Shown: positions 44,263-54,451 of the stretch, one piece after another | How positions within the stretch are numbered: the first letter of the stretch is position 1 | Layout of the letters: each line of letters begins with the position of its first letter | Notes under the pieces: model-generated | Told to the model about the DNA's origin: nothing | The model's database searches: none | What the model saw: only the letters and a program-made list of their open reading frames with translations | Translations under genes and position numbers: made by a program | NCBI GenBank assembly: GCA_015501055.1 | Contig: JADNYV010000148.1 | Coordinates: forward strand, 1 to 64,000 | Length of the DNA stretch: 64,000 nucleotides | DNA from: Mucidula mucida | Taxonomy: Eukaryota; Basidiomycota; Agaricomycetes; Agaricales; Physalacriaceae | Reading direction: 5' to 3'

Positions 44263-44607
44263 TGATGATTTTTTGCGATTTATTTGAGGCCGACAAGTGA
44301 AGAGGTGACGGGAGCGGCGTCGGGATGATGAGCGGAAGGATTGGTCATACGTCGATCACGCGATAGCGACGAATTGACGAGAGGAGCGTCGGGTTGATGG
44401 GCGGCAGCAGTGGTGACACACTGATCACGCAATAGTAACGGCTAGCGGGACCGAAGAGTTCCCGGTGGTACATTGAGCAACCTACAAGTCCATATCTATG
44501 CTAGAATATACAGTAAGGGTAAATAACGACTTAACCCACCTAGTTAGGTGGTCCGCTAGGGGTGTCCTGACCACCTAATTAGGTGGGTTAAGTGGGAAGT
44601 GTTGGTG
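44263..44607. repeat. Terminal inverted repeat, right
   Basis: Reverse complement of 41988-42332, with no difference found by eye over 345 bases. Its outermost bases now encode the C-terminal residues and stop codon of the carboxypeptidase gene (see 44588-46764). Confidence 0.88.
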
Positions 44608-46764
44608 AGACTGCTGTGCTCTCGTCGACATTGAGAATCAATGTCGTGAAGAACAATATGATCTCCATATACGCATCCGCTGAAATCGCTACAATCAAAG
44701 GTGAGCAAACACACTCGAATACCGAGTATCAAAGCCATCTTACACTCATCCACAGTATGCGCCCCAAGTGTCCCATTTCCAGCATGGTGATGATTGTATC
44801 GGAAAATATGCGGTGTAAGTTTCCAATAGAACCGAGTATCGGTATTCCCAGAAGGCATCCCGGGCCCAACCACAATGTTATCGCCCTCGAGCGACCGGTG
44901 GGCATTGTATGTTGCTTTGATGGTTCCGGATAGCACGTCGTATCCAGTGACGCCTTCCCCAAAATATGGTGTCACTGGTGCAATATCCAAAGTCCTGATA
45001 GCGCTGAGGGTCAAACTACCTTTCTTCGGTACATCTGGCTCCGTCAAGGATTCACCAAACGCAGTGTACGAGAGATTAAAACGATCCGCGAGGCTGATAA
45101 GGAGATTCGTGTCGTGCTCCTTAGTAGCAGCTACCGAGCTGAAGCGAGGAATCAGGAAGTCAGAGGCTGAGTGACAGGTTGAAAATGACCTTTGCGCAGA
45201 AACTCGATGATTGATTATAGCCCATGCTTGCTCGGGTAGTGCATTCGACTTTACACCACCGTGAATCATGTCGATAGCCTGAGTGGTGACGATGAGGCTT
45301 TTGTAAGAAACGTCTTGGAAGACTGTTTCTTCGAGTTCAGCCAAAGCCTTATCGGACGTCCTCGATCGTATGATCGCGTCGCGTAGACTCTCGGGTAGGC
45401 GACTAACGTGCTCAGCGTAGCATTGGAACAAGTCGTAAGTTGGAGTTTGTCTTTCCTATTGAACCCTTCAGGCCATATCCGCAGGTCGCAAGAAATAGGA
45501 CACACAAGATGCATTTCGAAGGGATGCTCCTCGAATTCAACTAGCAGGCGCGAAAGCATTCCGATACTCGTGTGAGTAGGTGGGACACTACTATGTCCTC
45601 CCGGCGTTGCGACCTCAATAAGAAGATCCATGGTTCCCTTCTCAGCAATGGCTGGAGTAGCGAATGGCGTGCCGAGTTGTGAAATGAAGCCACCGGGACC
45701 GCCTCCTTCGTCAACAATCATGGCCATAGAGTTCTCGCCGTATAGTTTTAGGAGTTCTGGAGCAAGTGTTCCGGCGCCCTAGCCGACACTATCTCAGTGA
45801 AGTGTCCGATGACTTCGAGGGAGACTGACCTTGAGACCACCGCCTTCTTCGTCAAACCCAAATGAGAGTACAATGGTTCTTGTTGGCTTGAATCCATTCT
45901 TCAAGAGGAGTTCCAAGGTGGTCCTATTCAGAAGCAAACATTTAGAATGATTGCAAAGTTCAGGAAGACAACCATACATGATTCCTATTAGACCGCTCTT
46001 GTCATCTGCAGTTCCGCGACCCCAAATTCGTTCACCGTCGAAGAAACCAGAGAAAGGTGGGTGTGTCCATTCGTCGATGGTATCGGGATTGACGGGCACG
46101 ACGTCTACAAAGATTTAACGACCGGATTACTAGGAGAACGTGCCTACCTTGATGAGCAAGCAGAAGTAGAGGCTTCAACGTTGTATCCGTACCGTTCATG
46201 GAGTACAAAAGTCCATAGGTATTGACTTTGATGAGGCCAAATGAAGCGTGACTATTGCATCGTTAGGTGATTGTCTCTCCACGAGTACTAACTTGCACCT
46301 ACACCAGCGGAAACGTTTTGAAGAGGTATTTGTGCAGCTTGCCGTGGATCTCAAATCGAGGATCCTCCCCGACCGGAGGCATCATGTCATAGGTGATAGT
46401 CCTGCAGGATATAAGCGATGATCATCAACGACCTACTACTATTAGCAACGCACGGAATTTGGACTGCACCACCGAGGGAGGCGGCAGCATCTGCTTTGAA
46501 ATCGTCCGTCGATATCGCTGCGCGAGCTGTTTCCCAAAGCTCTGCATTCCGGACCGGCAGTAGAGGGGAGACTTGTGGGCAGATGGGACCGTCCTCTGTT
46601 GTACTCTTGAATGAACGCGTTGCCCTAGTTGGGGCTTTGGACTGCAAGAGGTAGAGTACTATCCAAAGCGAAGACAGGCAGATGATCGTATAGTACTTGG
46701 CGCGTTGCAACCTCGAAGGCGACGGGACGGCGTTAGTCCGCAATTGAAGGTCGGAGGTACCCAT
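44588..46764 (-). CDS. CPS1: M20 carboxypeptidase (carboxypeptidase S-like), stop codon replaced by a transposon
   Basis: A type II membrane protein: short cytosolic N-terminus, signal anchor YYTIICLSSLWIVLYLLQS, then a lumenal zinc peptidase. Joined exons give the M20 blocks: LAHQDVVPV (metal site, split by an intron), WTHPPFSGFFDGERIWGRG, TADDKSGLIGIM, LSFGFDEEGGG and PGGHSSVPP. The end is YNHHHAGNGTLGAHTVDE followed by the last exon ISADAYMEIILFFTTLILN. Yeast Cps1 is a vacuolar peptidase releasing C-terminal residues. After VDESTAV the original stop TAG has been split by the KDZ-like element, so translation now continues SPTLPT to a TAA inside the transposon (44588-44590). An 8-base-TSD MITE lies 33 bases upstream of the ATG. 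Confidence 0.87.
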
Positions 46765-46797
46765 TGCGGATGTGGGGGAAGATGAGAAGTTAATCAA

Positions 46798-47276
46798 GGA
46801 CCCTGGATAATACACTGACATCGTTGATCCCAAATTTCCCAAAATTTCGTCCTCATGTCCGACAGGCTTAGGCCTTCCGTGTCCGACTTTTCCTCAAGGT
46901 TCGGGCCCAAAAATCGCTTCATGTCCGACTTTGGCATGAGGGTTCCGCCCAAAATTTCCCGTCAGATGGACCCTTTTCAGATTTTTCCGGGCTGTCTACA
47001 ACAAGTTTCGATCGCCTGAGCCACCGCTGGAAGAGTTTCCGCTGAGCCAACAGCTACATCCTGGGAGCGCTCAATAGTGGCTGACACCATGTCCGACACC
47101 CAGCTGACACCTGGATGAGGGTTTCTCACCCATCTCGCCCCATGTCCGTACACTGGATGAGGGTAGGCGGTGCGGAAAGAGCTCCATGTCCGACTTTTCC
47201 TCCAGGTTTGGGGCAAATTTTGCGTTCTATGTCCGACTTTGGGATCAACGATGTCACTGTATTATCCAGGGTCCTG
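46798..47276. mobile_element. MITE-like element in the carboxypeptidase promoter
   Basis: The 37-base terminal inverted repeats begin GGACCCTGGATAATAC and differ at one position; the right end has two extra bases. A direct repeat TTAATCAA flanks the element (46790-46797 and 47277-47284), consistent with an 8-base target duplication. Inside, the phrase CATGTCCGAC or close variants occurs about seven times, some followed by TTTTCCTC. It has no coding capacity. Confidence 0.75.
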
Positions 47277-47284
47277 TTAATCAA

Positions 47285-47499
47285 TGCTCATGGGACCTCA
47301 TGAAATGCTAACAGCGATAAGGATCAGAAAGGATACTACTGATCCTACTGGTAAAAAGCGCCAACGTCTCAAGACTCAGGCGGTCTTGTGACGCGTTTCT
47401 CGAGGCCGTGTTCAACAAGAAAGCCTTTGAGGTAGAATATGCATCAGAGCAACCAGTTGCGCGTCACTTATATGAGTAGAGCGTTCAAGAGGCGAAAAG
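47285..47499. other. Intergenic, no gene recognised
   Basis: A short stretch between the MITE and the diverged repeat. Nothing is supported. Confidence 0.4.
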
Positions 47500-48010
47500 C
47501 AAGCAAAGTGCCGACGGCATTGCTCCCCCGAAAGGAAAGTGTACTCGACATGGTCCGTGCGCACCATCAACAGTATAAAGCCCTCCATCCAACATCTCAA
47601 CAACTCATACTTACCTTGATGGCATAAGTCCCTTCATGTCCCGGATTTATGGGCCGTGGAGATCCTTCATAGCACGGCGACCCTGTCCATACAGAGGGTG
47701 TCTGCGGCTTGTATAGGCTTCGGCTTATGCACCGTCTCAATATTTTCCTGTCCCACTTTGGCCACTCTGGCTGGGTGGGCCTCTTTTTTTGGTTGGAAGA
47801 GGGTCCTAACCCTAACCCTAGGACTGACAGCTGGAGGACCATGACTTGTTGTTGTACTCATTACATTGTGTACTCTTATCCAATTGACTTTTGATTCAAT
47901 GCTTAAAATGTTCAATTGATGCTGGGCAGTCGGTACATTTACGCCACATTATCTGCAAGTCAGGTTTGCTACCAAATCAGAAAAATCCATATAAGATCCT
48001 TATTGTTGTC
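47500..48010. repeat. Diverged repeat with telomere-like motif, right copy
   Basis: Inverted partner of 23150-23640. It carries CCTAACCCTAACCCTAGG at about 47804-47821. Here it lies only about 125 bases from the secreted-protein block, whereas in the left copy the ICL2-like gene stands between them. Confidence 0.75.
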
Positions 48011-48429
48011 TTCATCTCGGGCGTGTAGGACCCACTTGTGAATGCATGATTTCAATCAACTCTTGAGTGGATGACTTTAAGTCGACAACATGGCGCGGAG
48101 GCGCAGATTCGCCGCGTCCACGGTTTAAGATACAATTACAGACAGCCAACTCAGCACTGGCGAAATACAGTTAGCTTTTCTGTGATCGGTGACCGGTGAG
48201 GGCCAAGATGCGTTCCGTGTTGGACCTCGACGCAATCAGTCATGGGCGCACAGGCTCAAGGCTACTGCACCGCTGGGCTGACATGTTTGTCGGGACGGTT
48301 CACTTCGGCAAGACGATGGGTTCTTACTCAGACGAAGTCATTGAAGAAAGAAACAATCAAATAAGAGTGCACACTACGAGGATACGGTAAATATGGTGCG
48401 TTCGTATGTAACCCAGGCGGCAATGACAT

Positions 48430-48945
48430 CTACTTGTTGTAGTAGCAGATGTAGTGGTCGCCGCAAGGACCGTCGCCAGAATTGGGGTAGTTGAAGCGCC
48501 ACCGGTCGCTAATACACACGAGTCAATGTCTAGTTTACCGCATGAATAAGGAGAGCTTACCCTTCATCGACCATGTCATCTGGGTTACCCCAGCTCTGGT
48601 CGCCATGTCGGCTGCCTCCTTTGCCAATGTAGCAAATGTCTATGAAAGAGTCAAGTTCAACGCAACTTCGCTAGAGCGCGAGTCTTACAGTGTCCGGGGC
48701 AGGCATTGCTGTGACCATCGGTGGAGCCAAAGTTCAACTTCCACCGGTCACCTTGGTCAACGACGAGGTCGGGATTGCCATACGAAGTCTCGCGCTTCGT
48801 AACCACGTCCTGAAGACACAAATCGTGAGGAACTAATACAACACCAGAAAACGAGAGCACCTACAGATTCGACGTTGGGACTGGGAAGAGCAAGAGCACC
48901 GAGAACAAGAGTCGACAATGCGATGAAAGAAGTTGAAAAATGCAT
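48430..48945 (-). CDS. Small secreted cysteine-containing protein, copy C
   Basis: Four exons, 119 residues, with the same exon lengths and splice sites as copy B, including the SPNVES propeptide; no disabling change was seen. The TATA-like sequence upstream reads TGTATAAAAGG on the minus strand (about 49039-49050). Its start codon now faces the copia element, whose 5' LTR begins 330 bases upstream, so its regulation may differ from copy B. Confidence 0.8.
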
Positions 48946-49274
48946 TGCGTTAAGAGGTTGAGAGTGAAGTGATTGAAGAAATCAAGTGAAGAAAACTGCG
49001 AAAGGAGCAGAATGAGGAAGTAGGACGAAAACGATGGCCTTTTATACAAAAGGATTGTGGAGCCTCCTGCACCCTCAAACAAAAAGAGAAGACAAATACA
49101 CAGGAAAAAGTACCGCTATAGTCCACGAACATCGCGGAACACGGGTTGAGGCCTGCATTATCGGCAAGACATTCTGCAGAGAGTCCAGGTGGTCCGATGA
49201 TACCAACGTGACACAGCGACAAGTACGGACCATTTCGTCCGAGTAAAGTATCGTGGATCGGCGCCGCTGGTACG

Positions 49275-49539
49275 TGTTGTAGCGAAAAGCAACACGGAGA
49301 TTCCGGAGGAGCGGAGATAACGGAGATATCGACGCGACGAGATGAAAGGAACATGCGCGTGCCAGGCTTTCCTCAGTACCGCTACGACGTACTGAGGTGA
49401 GCCGCTCGCAGCTAATCACACTGGACCTGGGCTGATTATACACTGTAGAATATACTCATATTTACACCCGGCCTAGGTACAGTACCGCTACGACGTACTG
49501 AGAATATACTCATATTTACACCCGGCCTAGTTTCTAACA
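49275..49539 (+). repeat. 5' LTR
   Basis: 265 bases, TGTTGTAGCG to TTTCTAACA. The 3' half holds a tandem duplication: AGTACCGCTACGACGTACTG occurs twice and AATATACTCATATTTACACC occurs twice. The first repeated unit has the inverted ends AGTAC/GTACT. Confidence 0.95.
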
Positions 49540-49673
49540 GGTTATGGGCTTATACTGCTGAAAGCTTAACTCTACGAAGCTACACCGTTGGGAACTAGCC
49601 GGCCCAGTGCACGCAAAGCACATCGGATATCAACAACCTTATTTTTTCTTTCACATTCCTCCCTATCGCCACC

Positions 49674-52600
49674 ATGCCACTCGAGGCTATCAAAGCCAAA
49701 ACGATAACCGGTCTCGAGGCTCTCGACCTCAACAAGAAGAACTATGTTCGGTGGAAGGAGAGCGCCCTCGACGCATTTCTCATTGCCGGCAGCAAAGACT
49801 ACGTTGCCGGAACCATATCCAAACCCGCCGCGTCCGATGCCAGCAACCTCGCGATCTGGACCAAGAATGATGATATCGCACAGGCCATGATCCGTATGAA
49901 CATTGCCGATGGGGAAAGGGACTACCTACGCGACAATTGCAAGTGCACGTCCGCGAACGAAATCTGGAAGGAGCTTGAAAAGCGCCACAGAACGAAATCA
50001 TCCACCCAGCCCTCCCTCCTTGACGACGCTCTATCCACCAATATCTACCGCGATGAGGACATGGTCACCACCGCGAACAACGTCCGTAACATCTGCAAGC
50101 AGATTTTTGAGATCGGCACACTTGACGCGGAGACGCTTGCACGCGTCGTCCTACTTCGTGCCCTGTGCTCGGACCTTAAACACGTCCGCGAGAAACACGA
50201 GGACAATGATAAGTCCACCGCCGCTGATATTGTTGCGTCACTCGAGAAGGAAACCCTGCGTCTTAAGGATGAGCTGAAGAAGCAGACAGAGGAAGAGAAG
50301 GCGAACGCGGCGTTGGCACAGAGGTTGCACAGCAAGGGCAAGGGACACAACCACGGGCAAAATGGCCTGTGTGAGACGTGTGGAGGCCGCCATAGAACAG
50401 ACGAATGCTGGGGCAAAGGAGGCGCCATGGAAGGAAAACGCGATGAAGTGCTGAAGAAGAGAGCTGTGCGACGTGCCGAAAAGAACTCTTCCTCCATCTC
50501 TTCCTCTTCCCCCTCCACCTCCCCAACCACGCCATCACCAAAGCCGCCCGATCCAAACAAACCGCGATTTGCGTTCAAGGACTCGACCGGTAAGACCGTG
50601 TACTTCACAATGGTCGAGGACGAGCAGACAGCTGCCACCGCATTTGTAACGCCAAACTCTGAGCTCGAAGAGATGTACGCCGCCCAACGAGCACGTCGTG
50701 GCTCCGAGTCATCCGAGTTCTCCATGCTTGCCGATGTCGCCAAAGTATCCGTCGACTGGAAACACCACCTGAAACCGGGCTACACAGTTGATGATGCGAC
50801 ACCCATCGCCCTCCAGACAAATCAGTACACCGTACTCAATGTCGCGGAATGTGGTCCTTTCGCTGGGGACTCAGGAGCGACCGTACATGTCTCGCCGGTA
50901 CGCGAAGACTTCCACACCCTACGTGCCATCCCACCACAGAAGATCTGGGGCGTTGGTGGAAACTACATCGAGGCGAGGGGCATCGGAGACATCCACATCC
51001 GCCAGGCAAAAGGCGCCACCCTTACCCTCCGCGATGTCCTATACGTGCCCCAGGCGACAATTCGCCTCATGTCCATTGGCAAGATCTGCGACAGCGGATA
51101 CACTGCCACCTTCGATGATGCTGGATTCTCCATCAGAAGCAAGGCCAGCAAAGCAGTCATTGCAACGGGAAATCGCCAGAGCAGGAAGCTATACACTCTG
51201 AATGGCGCCATACTCCCTCGCGTCAAGCACACAGTCACCAAGACGTCTTCCACTCCCGACTCAGTCGCTGCCACAGCAAACACCAATGGCAATATGGCTA
51301 ACCTACGCACCTGGCACGGACGCCTCGGCCATATCGGCATCACAACAATCAAGAAAATGGCCGAGCGCGCTATGGCAAAAGGTATGCCAGTCGACTTCTC
51401 AGAAACCCCACCCTCATGCGAATCTTGCATCCTCGGAAAGCAGACACGTACGCCCGTCGCCAAAACAAGGGAGCACGAGAGGGCAAAGCGAAAGCTGGGA
51501 GTAGTCTGTGTTGATCTGACGGGGCCGGAGGCAGTAGAGTCGAAACGACACAATCGTTATTCAATGGAGCTAGTCGATGAATATACAGACATGACGTGGT
51601 GTATACCGTTGCAAACGAAGGATCAGGCATTTCCTGAACTCCAACGATGGGAGAAGGAAAGGAAACAAGAGTGTGGCGAGGATGTCGGCATATACAGAAC
51701 CGACGGCGGAGAACTGAAGAGCGATCAGATGCATGAATGGCTAGCACAAACAGGCACAAAGCTACAAGTCACCGCACCTTACACATCAGCACACAACGGC
51801 ATTGCGGAACGTCGCCATCGAACGGTATTTGAACTGGCACGAACGATGATGGCAGAGTGCAAGGCACCAGCATATCTGTGGGACTACTTTGTAGAGACGG
51901 CAGGCTACGTGGCGCAGAGGCGACCGACGACATACCAGAACAAGATGACGCCGTACGAGGCCTGGTACGGTATCAAGCCAGATCTGTCACATCTCCGCGA
52001 AGTAGGATGTAAGGCTTTTGTCTTGATCCAGAACAAGCATAACCCCAAGATCTATGACCGCTCACTCGAATGTCAACTTATCGGGTATTCAAACAACTCG
52101 AAAGCTTACATCTGCTATAATCGACAGACCCACCGCATAGTCACATCCTACCACGTTCAGTTCATCGAGTCGCATCAGACGCAAGCAACACCACTCCAGC
52201 CCGGAAGAATAGTCAATGCTGAAAGCGACAATGAAGACAACAACAACAAAATGCCCGTATTGATTGAAGAGAGCGATGACGAAGACGAAGATGAAGACAA
52301 TGATGCTGACGAGGAAGATGAAGATGATCTAGGAGAAGACGGCGGCAATGTTTCCAATCCCGATCCAGACATCCAAGTCCCTCGCAGGAGCCAGAGAGAG
52401 AAGAAAGAAGGACTAGAAGAACGCATAAGGAGAGCTGTCCGGGAATCCACCGAAATCGGGAACAAACTTCGCGCCGATCGAGCAGCAAGAAAGCGTGCAC
52501 GTCAAGAACACATTCCGAACGAAGATGACGCCCACTCGCTAATCGATGGAATTGTCCTCGCTACATTGACCGAAGATGACAACATCAACCTCGAGTTTCC

Positions 52601-54179
52601 AGAAGATCCCAAGTCAACAAAAGAAGCACTGGAGAGCGACAAGTCGGAGAAATGGTATGCCGCAATTCAGGAGGAGCTCAAGTCCATTCAAGACATGGGC
52701 GTCTATGAACTCGTTCCACGATCAGATGTTCCAAGGGGCCGCAAGGTGATGCGCGGCAAGTTCGTCTTCAGAACAAAACACGACGCCTTCGGTCAGGTGT
52801 CGAGATACAAGGCGAGATACGTTCTGCGAGGTTTTGAGATGATATACGGCAAGGACTACACAAAAACGACCTCACCAACAGCACGAGCCGAGTCCTTACG
52901 TGTCCTTTTTCATCTGGCTGGCGCTCTGGACTATGAGCTCACGCAACTTGACGTGAAAACAGCCTACCTGTATGGGGACCTCGACGAAACAACATGGATG
53001 GAGCAGCCAAAGGGTTTCGAGATACCAGGGAAAGAAGACTGGGTTTGGCAGCTGAAGAAAGGGCTATATGGCATGAAACAAGGTGGACGGATCTGGAACA
53101 AAACGATGGACGCAACAATGAAGGAATTGGGATTCACTCAGCTCAGCGTTGAACACTGCATCTATTATCGAAAGCGCGAGTCTGGAACCATATTCGCCGC
53201 CGTCCATGTCGACGACTTCACCGTAGCCGCAAGCAGCATGCAGGAGGAGATCCGATTTGAGGCGGAGCTGAAGTCGAAGTGGCAAATCTCCAGAGCCGAT
53301 GCGAACTTCGTTATTGGTTGGGCCGTTCGCCGTGACAGGGAGAAGAGGAAAGTCTATCTCTCACAAAAGGCGCTTATCGACCGCATCATCACCGAGTTCA
53401 ATTGCACTGACGCGAATCCCACTAAAACACCTCTTCTCCCGAATACCCGACTTACCAAACGAGACCTCCCACAATCTGAGGAGGAGGGACGCCAAGCCGC
53501 AAAGCAGCCATACCGCCAGCTTGTGGGTGTCCTCATGTACCTCGCAATATCCACTCGTCCCGATATCATGCACGCTGTAAGCACGCTCAGTCGTTTCAAC
53601 AGCGGACACGGAGAAACGCACTGGAAAGCGGCGCTGCACGTTGTCAAGTACCTAAAAGGTACACGAGACTTCGAGCTTGAATTGGGTGGGGAAAACGTAG
53701 CACGACTCACCGGATTTACCGACTCCGATTACGCTAACTGCCCGGACACACGACGATCAGTCTCCGGCTACTGCTTCTCCCTGGGATCGGGCCTTGTTTC
53801 ATGGATGTCGAAAAAGCAAGCCACAACGGCGACATCGTCCACAGAGGCAGAATATATGGCAGCGGCTCCGGCGACGAAAGAGGCAGTATGGATCCGAAAT
53901 GTCCTACAAGGTTTAGACCAGGAACAGAAGGATCCAACTGTCATCTTCATCGATAATCGTGGGGCCAGAATCCTCACCGAAGACCCGTCGTTCCACCAAA
54001 GAGTCAAGCACATCGAGGTCCAACATCACTACAGCCGAGAGTGCAGCGAACGCGGTATTGTCCACTTTGTCGACGTCCCTACCAAGGACAACGTTGCGGA
54101 TGCCTTCACAAAGGCGCTGCCGACCACGCTGTTTGAGAAGATGAGAAGCTGGATGGGGATCGTACCCTCTCCGCGTTGA
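49674..54179 (+). CDS. Copia Gag-Pol polyprotein
   Basis: One frame of 1501 residues without introns. In order: a UBN2-type Gag (LNKKNYVRWKESALDAFL), a zinc knuckle near residue 232 (CETCGGRHRTDEC, one residue shorter than the usual CX2CX4HX4C), and an aspartic protease (GDSGATVHVS, near 400). Next is the pre-integrase HHCC segment (WHGRLGHIG to CESCILGK, 547-585). The integrase core follows, with aspartates near 613 (VDLTGPE) and 677 (RTDGGE) and glutamate near 713 (AERRHR). Reverse transcriptase has LTQLDVKTAYLYGDL and VHVDDF near 1178, where most copia elements have YVDD. RNase H has TDSDYANCPDTRRSVSGY and ends at 1501. All catalytic residues are in place, so the element may be active. Confidence 0.96.
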   Translation: MPLEAIKAKTITGLEALDLNKKNYVRWKESALDAFLIAGSKDYVAGTISKPAASDASNLAIWTKNDDIAQAMIRMNIADGERDYLRDNCKCTSANEIWKELEKRHRTKSSTQPSLLDDALSTNIYRDEDMVTTANNVRNICKQIFEIGTLDAETLARVVLLRALCSDLKHVREKHEDNDKSTAADIVASLEKETLRLKDELKKQTEEEKANAALAQRLHSKGKGHNHGQNGLCETCGGRHRTDECWGKGGAMEGKRDEVLKKRAVRRAEKNSSSISSSSPSTSPTTPSPKPPDPNKPRFAFKDSTGKTVYFTMVEDEQTAATAFVTPNSELEEMYAAQRARRGSESSEFSMLADVAKVSVDWKHHLKPGYTVDDATPIALQTNQYTVLNVAECGPFAGDSGATVHVSPVREDFHTLRAIPPQKIWGVGGNYIEARGIGDIHIRQAKGATLTLRDVLYVPQATIRLMSIGKICDSGYTATFDDAGFSIRSKASKAVIATGNRQSRKLYTLNGAILPRVKHTVTKTSSTPDSVAATANTNGNMANLRTWHGRLGHIGITTIKKMAERAMAKGMPVDFSETPPSCESCILGKQTRTPVAKTREHERAKRKLGVVCVDLTGPEAVESKRHNRYSMELVDEYTDMTWCIPLQTKDQAFPELQRWEKERKQECGEDVGIYRTDGGELKSDQMHEWLAQTGTKLQVTAPYTSAHNGIAERRHRTVFELARTMMAECKAPAYLWDYFVETAGYVAQRRPTTYQNKMTPYEAWYGIKPDLSHLREVGCKAFVLIQNKHNPKIYDRSLECQLIGYSNNSKAYICYNRQTHRIVTSYHVQFIESHQTQATPLQPGRIVNAESDNEDNNNKMPVLIEESDDEDEDEDNDADEEDEDDLGEDGGNVSNPDPDIQVPRRSQREKKEGLEERIRRAVRESTEIGNKLRADRAARKRARQEHIPNEDDAHSLIDGIVLATLTEDDNINLEFPEDPKSTKEALESDKSEKWYAAIQEELKSIQDMGVYELVPRSDVPRGRKVMRGKFVFRTKHDAFGQVSRYKARYVLRGFEMIYGKDYTKTTSPTARAESLRVLFHLAGALDYELTQLDVKTAYLYGDLDETTWMEQPKGFEIPGKEDWVWQLKKGLYGMKQGGRIWNKTMDATMKELGFTQLSVEHCIYYRKRESGTIFAAVHVDDFTVAASSMQEEIRFEAELKSKWQISRADANFVIGWAVRRDREKRKVYLSQKALIDRIITEFNCTDANPTKTPLLPNTRLTKRDLPQSEEEGRQAAKQPYRQLVGVLMYLAISTRPDIMHAVSTLSRFNSGHGETHWKAALHVVKYLKGTRDFELELGGENVARLTGFTDSDYANCPDTRRSVSGYCFSLGSGLVSWMSKKQATTATSSTEAEYMAAAPATKEAVWIRNVLQGLDQEQKDPTVIFIDNRGARILTEDPSFHQRVKHIEVQHHYSRECSERGIVHFVDVPTKDNVADAFTKALPTTLFEKMRSWMGIVPSPR

Positions 54180-54186
54180 GGAGGAG

Positions 54187-54451
54187 TGTTGTAGCGAAAA
54201 GCAACACGGAGATTCCGGAGGAGCGGAGATAACGGAGATATCGACGCGACGAGATGAAAGGAACATGCGCGTGCCAGGCTTTCCTCAGTACCGCTACGAC
54301 GTACTGAGGTGAGCCGCTCGCAGCTAATCACACTGGACCTGGGCTGATTATACACTGTAGAATATACTCATATTTACACCCGGCCTAGGTACAGTACCGC
54401 TACGACGTACTGAGAATATACTCATATTTACACCCGGCCTAGTTTCTAACA
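54187..54451 (+). repeat. 3' LTR
   Basis: 265 bases, no difference from the 5' LTR found by eye. It is followed directly by the second GTACG target copy. Confidence 0.95.

Larger units (their letters stand above)
41988..44607. mobile_element. KDZ-like DNA transposon, internally deleted
   Basis: A 2620-base element bounded by an 8-base target duplication AGACTGCT (41980-41987 and 44608-44615). Its 345-base terminal inverted repeats (41988-42332 and 44263-44607) look identical by eye and begin CACCAACACTTCCCACTTAA. Inside lie the 3' halves of two genes pointing away from each other: a KDZ-transposase-like C-terminus on minus and a basic tail protein on plus. Both lack 5' parts, so the centre of a longer element has been deleted. 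A short direct repeat CCCTTAACC sits near the junction (about 43385 and 43425). It cannot encode a full transposase and would need help to move. Confidence 0.78.
49275..54451 (+). mobile_element. Full-length Ty1/copia LTR retrotransposon
   Basis: A 5177-base element with two 265-base LTRs that look identical (TG...CA ends), a single open polyprotein, and a 5-base target duplication GTACG (49270-49274 and 54452-54456). The undisturbed site survives in the other copy of the duplication at 19555-19559. A possible primer-binding site follows the 5' LTR (GGTTATGGGCTTA at 49540), and a purine tract GAGGAGGAG precedes the 3' LTR (54178-54186). Identical LTRs and an intact frame indicate recent insertion. 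Confidence 0.96.

Noticed and set aside
41980..44615. A 4-base target duplication ACTG for the KDZ-like element
   Set aside because: Moving the boundary two or more bases gives a longer, perfect 8-base duplication AGACTGCT with CACCAACAC at both ends, which fits better.
48950..49443. Open frames of about 120-134 residues upstream of copies B, C and D
   Set aside because: They arise in duplicated promoter DNA and partly in the LTR. They are cut by the insertion without consequence and have no coding pattern.
50045..50743. Minus-strand 232-residue frame in the copia Gag region
   Set aside because: It is opposite a clear Gag zinc-knuckle region and has serine/phenylalanine-rich composition typical of antisense translation.
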